Shown piece by piece: positions 61,654 to 64,000 of a stretch of 64,000 nt of DNA (the first letter of the stretch is position 1; every line of letters starts with the position of its first letter). The stretch spans positions 558,001 to 622,000 of the forward strand of contig NZ_JAKLTR010000001.1 in NCBI RefSeq assembly GCF_022012415.1, read 5' to 3'. The notes beneath the pieces were generated by a model that was not told the origin of the DNA, did not search any database, and saw nothing but the letters and a program-made list of their open reading frames with translations. The translations under genes and the position numbers were made by a program. The DNA comes from Terrimonas ginsenosidimutans. Lineage in GTDB: Bacteria > Bacteroidota > Bacteroidia > Chitinophagales > Chitinophagaceae.

Positions 61654-62094
61654 ATGTCAAACAACCATTTTAAAAAAGGGGAGCTTTATAGCTTTATTAC
61701 CGGTAAAGCGTCTACTGCGATCGCACGTCGTTTGCAGAAGAAGTTCAATGCAGCCGGTTTGAACATTACCATAGAGCAGTGGAGCGTATTGTATCATCTC
61801 TGGAAGGAAGATGGCAGAAGTCAGCAGCAGCTTTGTAATGCAACTTTCCGTGACAAGCCGAGTATCACGCGACTGGTCGATAATCTTGAAAAATTGAATC
61901 TTGTAAAAAGGGTTGCGTCAGAAAGTGACAGGCGGATCAACCTGATCTATCTAACCAAACAGGCGCAAAAGCTGGAAGAGGAAACGATGCAGATAGCAGA
62001 CGACACGCTTAATGAAGCGCTGAAAACTGTGCCCCCCGAAAGAATAGATGTCTGTAAAGAAGTTCTGCAAATTGTATATGATAACCTCAAATAG
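61654..62094 (+). CDS. MarR-family transcriptional regulator
   Basis: About 146 residues from MSNNHFKKGELYS; an earlier frame start at 61585 is unlikely, because a promoter box and palindrome lie in between. The winged helix is NITIEQWSVLYHLWKEDGRSQQQLCNATFRDKPSITRLVDNLEKLNLVKRV with the wing ASESDRRINLIYLTKQAQ. The dimer helices follow. It is divergent from the alpha/beta hydrolase and lies upstream of the acyl-CoA dehydrogenase, which may be controlled by it. Confidence 0.9.
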   Translation: MSNNHFKKGELYSFITGKASTAIARRLQKKFNAAGLNITIEQWSVLYHLWKEDGRSQQQLCNATFRDKPSITRLVDNLEKLNLVKRVASESDRRINLIYLTKQAQKLEEETMQIADDTLNEALKTVPPERIDVCKEVLQIVYDNLK

Positions 62095-62123
62095 AGGTTG
62101 GCTGAGAATAGTTGTATGAAGGC

Positions 62124-62210
62124 TTAAAAGTTTTACTGTTTAATAGTTTTTATTATTCAGCAAAATCAATGGCCCTTCAATAACAGATCGTTCGACTGTA
62201 AAACTTTTAA
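62124..62210. repeat. 13-bp inverted repeat with AT-rich units
   Basis: TTAAAAGTTTTAC (62124-62136) is perfectly complementary to GTAAAACTTTTAA (62198-62210), with 61 bp between. Its units resemble the GTTTAAAA arrays at 34.06 and 53.29 kb. It lies between the MarR and dehydrogenase genes. Confidence 0.65.
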
Positions 62211-62237
62211 ACTCTTAACCTTTTAAACTTTATAACC

Positions 62238-64000
62238 ATGAGTACTGCCACAGATGCCAAGAACTTGCTGAAGGGAGGAGAATGGCTGATTAAAGAATCC
62301 TCGCCATTTGAAACATTTACGCCTGAAGATTTTACTGAGGAACAGCGAATGATCCGCGATATGTGTAATCAATTCCTGGATGCGGAAGTATTTCCTATTT
62401 TAGACAGGATCGATAGTCTGGAACCCGGCCTGATGAAATCGCTGGTTACAAAGGCGGGTGAACAGGGCTTGCTGGCCACAGCATTTCCCGAGGAGTATGG
62501 CGGGTTGGGGAAAGACTTTGTTACCTCCACTATCATCAATGAATACCTGGGGGCGGGCCACTCTTTCTCGGTAGCGGTGGCGGCACATACAGGCATTGGC
62601 ACCTTACCCATCCTTTATTTCGGTACTCCGGAGCAAAAAGAAAAATATATTCCCAAACTTATTACCGGTGAATGGGCTGGCGCCTATGGACTCACCGAAC
62701 CTAATGCCGGCAGTGACGCATTAAGTGCGAAAACGACGGCTAAATTAAGTGCAGATGGCAAACACTACTTATTGAATGGCCAGAAGTGCTGGATCACGAA
62801 CGGAGGTTTTGCGCAGGTGTATACAGTATTTGCCAAAGTTGATGGTGATAAGTTCACCGGCTTTATCGTAGAAAGAGGGATGGAAGGGTTTACGCAAGGT
62901 CCCGAGGAACATAAGATGGGGATCAAGGGCTCATCCACGGTGCAGTTATATTTCCAGGATGCAAAGATCCCGGTTGAAAATGTATTAGGTGAGATCGGTA
63001 AAGGACATAAGATAGCGTTTAATATTCTGAATATCGGCCGACTTAAACTTTGTGCTGCTACTATCGGCGCTGCAAGAAAATCCATGAGCAGCACTATAGA
63101 GTATGCAAAAACAAGGGAACAATTCAAGCAGGCTATCGCCAACTTCGGGGCAATCAAACATAAGCTGGCGGAAATGGCGATCGGGTTATTTGTAGCAGAG
63201 TCGGCATTATACCGCACCGCCAACTGGATTGCTGAAAAAGAAAAAGAATTATTATCCGCCGGAAAGCCATTCAATGAATCTTTACTGGGCGCTGCCGAAG
63301 AATATGCTATTGAGTGTGCTATTCTGAAAGTGGCAGGAAGTGAAGTGCTGAACCTGGTTGTTGACGAAGGTGTGCAGATCCACGGTGGTAACGGGTTCAG
63401 TGCGGAGTATAACATTTCGCGCGCGTATCGCGACAGCCGTATCAATCGGATTTTTGAAGGAACCAATGAGATCAACCGCCTGCTTATTCTCGACATGACA
63501 TTGAAAAGAGCGATGGGAGGAAAACTTGATCTTATGGGGCCCGCTTTCGCTGTGCAAAAAGAACTGATGAGCATTCCGGACTTCGGAGCGGAAGATGAAG
63601 CGCCATTTGCCAAAGAAAAGAAGCTTGTCGCAAACTTAAAGAAGGCGATCCTGATGACAGCCGGAGCTGCTGTGCAAAAACTGATGATGAAGATCGACAG
63701 CGAACAGGAGATCCTGATGAATCTTGCCGATATGGCCATCCTGACCTTTAATGCCGAAAGTGTTTTGCTTCGTGTAATGAATATGACTGATAAACAGGGA
63801 GACGCAGCAACTTCACTGCAACAGGATATCCTGCGTACTTATCTGTTTGATGCGGCGGATAAGGTGAACAAGGCTGGTAAGGATGCCATCAATGCGTTCG
63901 CGGATGGAGACGAGCAGAGAATGATCCTGATGGGGTTGAAACGATTCACAAAAGCCGAGCCTTTCAATATGAAAGATGCCCGCAGAAGAATTGCTGAAAA
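62238..64000 (+). CDS. Acyl-CoA dehydrogenase, long form, cut by the window edge
   Basis: About 587 residues are visible from MSTATDAKNLLKG, with no stop before the window end. Acyl-CoA dehydrogenase features: FTEEQRMIRDMCNQFLDAEV (N-terminal helices), AYGLTEPNAGSDA and KCWITNGGFA (FAD/substrate loop), GIKGSSTVQLYFQDAKIPVENVLG, and RIFEGTNEINRLLI with the catalytic base Glu of the EGT motif. The C-terminal extension of about 170 residues is like that of VLCAD/ACAD9-type enzymes. It oxidises acyl-CoA to 2-enoyl-CoA in beta-oxidation. Confidence 0.93.
   Translation, partial: MSTATDAKNLLKGGEWLIKESSPFETFTPEDFTEEQRMIRDMCNQFLDAEVFPILDRIDSLEPGLMKSLVTKAGEQGLLATAFPEEYGGLGKDFVTSTIINEYLGAGHSFSVAVAAHTGIGTLPILYFGTPEQKEKYIPKLITGEWAGAYGLTEPNAGSDALSAKTTAKLSADGKHYLLNGQKCWITNGGFAQVYTVFAKVDGDKFTGFIVERGMEGFTQGPEEHKMGIKGSSTVQLYFQDAKIPVENVLGEIGKGHKIAFNILNIGRLKLCAATIGAARKSMSSTIEYAKTREQFKQAIANFGAIKHKLAEMAIGLFVAESALYRTANWIAEKEKELLSAGKPFNESLLGAAEEYAIECAILKVAGSEVLNLVVDEGVQIHGGNGFSAEYNISRAYRDSRINRIFEGTNEINRLLILDMTLKRAMGGKLDLMGPAFAVQKELMSIPDFGAEDEAPFAKEKKLVANLKKAILMTAGAAVQKLMMKIDSEQEILMNLADMAILTFNAESVLLRVMNMTDKQGDAATSLQQDILRTYLFDAADKVNKAGKDAINAFADGDEQRMILMGLKRFTKAEPFNMKDARRRIAE

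Noticed and set aside
62765-63739. Minus-strand open frame of 324 codons opposite the acyl-CoA dehydrogenase
   Set aside because: It is a shadow of the dehydrogenase, which has all family motifs. The frame has Ser/Ile/Phe-rich translation typical of antisense of a Bacteroidota gene.

Overview
The window looks like chromosomal DNA of a Bacteroidota bacterium, most likely of the Chitinophagaceae. The evidence is an ECF sigma/FecR(DUF4974)/SusC/SusD cluster, the Bacteroidota-type families DUF3078, DUF6520 and DUF5522, several TAnnTTTG-type promoter boxes, many small secreted proteins with Bacteroidota-style signal peptides, and intergenic regions rich in short degenerate tandem repeats. The family-level placement is inference. 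There is no rRNA gene, CRISPR array, prophage or recognisable transposase.

Layout. 0-7.5 kb: a cut secreted protein, a CsbD-like stress protein, an SGNH hydrolase, sigma-54 (rpoN), a GHL10 glycosidase, a MarR regulator and a DinB protein. 7.8-13.4 kb: a radical SAM/SPASM protein, the 5-oxoprolinase operon pxpBCA with an NRAMP-like transporter, and an AraC regulator. 13.5-17.2 kb: two intracellular GH13 enzymes, divergently transcribed, and two small proteins. 17.6-22 kb: an MG2/TonB-plug protein and two envelope proteins of unknown role. 22.5-33.7 kb: a globin, then a signalling block with a propeller-type LytS-like kinase and its LytTR regulator, two stand-alone receivers, a NarL-type regulator and two PAS/HisKA_3 kinases. 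34.9-38.1 kb: a MATE exporter, an L,D-transpeptidase-like protein and an XRE regulator. 38.3-47 kb: ECF sigma, FecR, SusC, SusD and a TlpA-like thioredoxin, facing a DUF6520 peptide and a MauE/DoxX membrane protein. 47.3-52 kb: a metallopeptidase lipoprotein, an alkyltransferase-like protein, DUF5522, trmB, a TonB-C lipoprotein and DUF3078. 54.4-58.5 kb: an Lrp regulator coupled to a flippase/chain-length/ligase set. 58.5-64 kb: an ABC permease, a GT2 glycosyltransferase, an alpha/beta hydrolase, a MarR regulator and a cut acyl-CoA dehydrogenase.

The least explained DNA is noncoding. A dispersed element of about 460 bp is present twice in opposite orientation (34.09-34.55 kb and 52.76-53.22 kb), with a degenerate fragment at 2.2 kb. 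The two full copies share hairpins, one with a compensatory base-pair change. Each has an AT-rich array of about 8 bp on one side and a pair of inverted 7-bp-unit arrays on the other. The 7-bp inverted arrays recur alone at 21.9 and 23.0 kb. On the minus strand at 53.98-54.14 kb lies a 163-nt RNA with tRNA-Leu-like acceptor, D and T arms but an abnormal anticodon loop and a variable region of about 90 nt. Three terminator-like hairpins follow it. These two noncoding loci are the best candidates for something undescribed.

All functions are read from motifs and context by eye; no database search was run.
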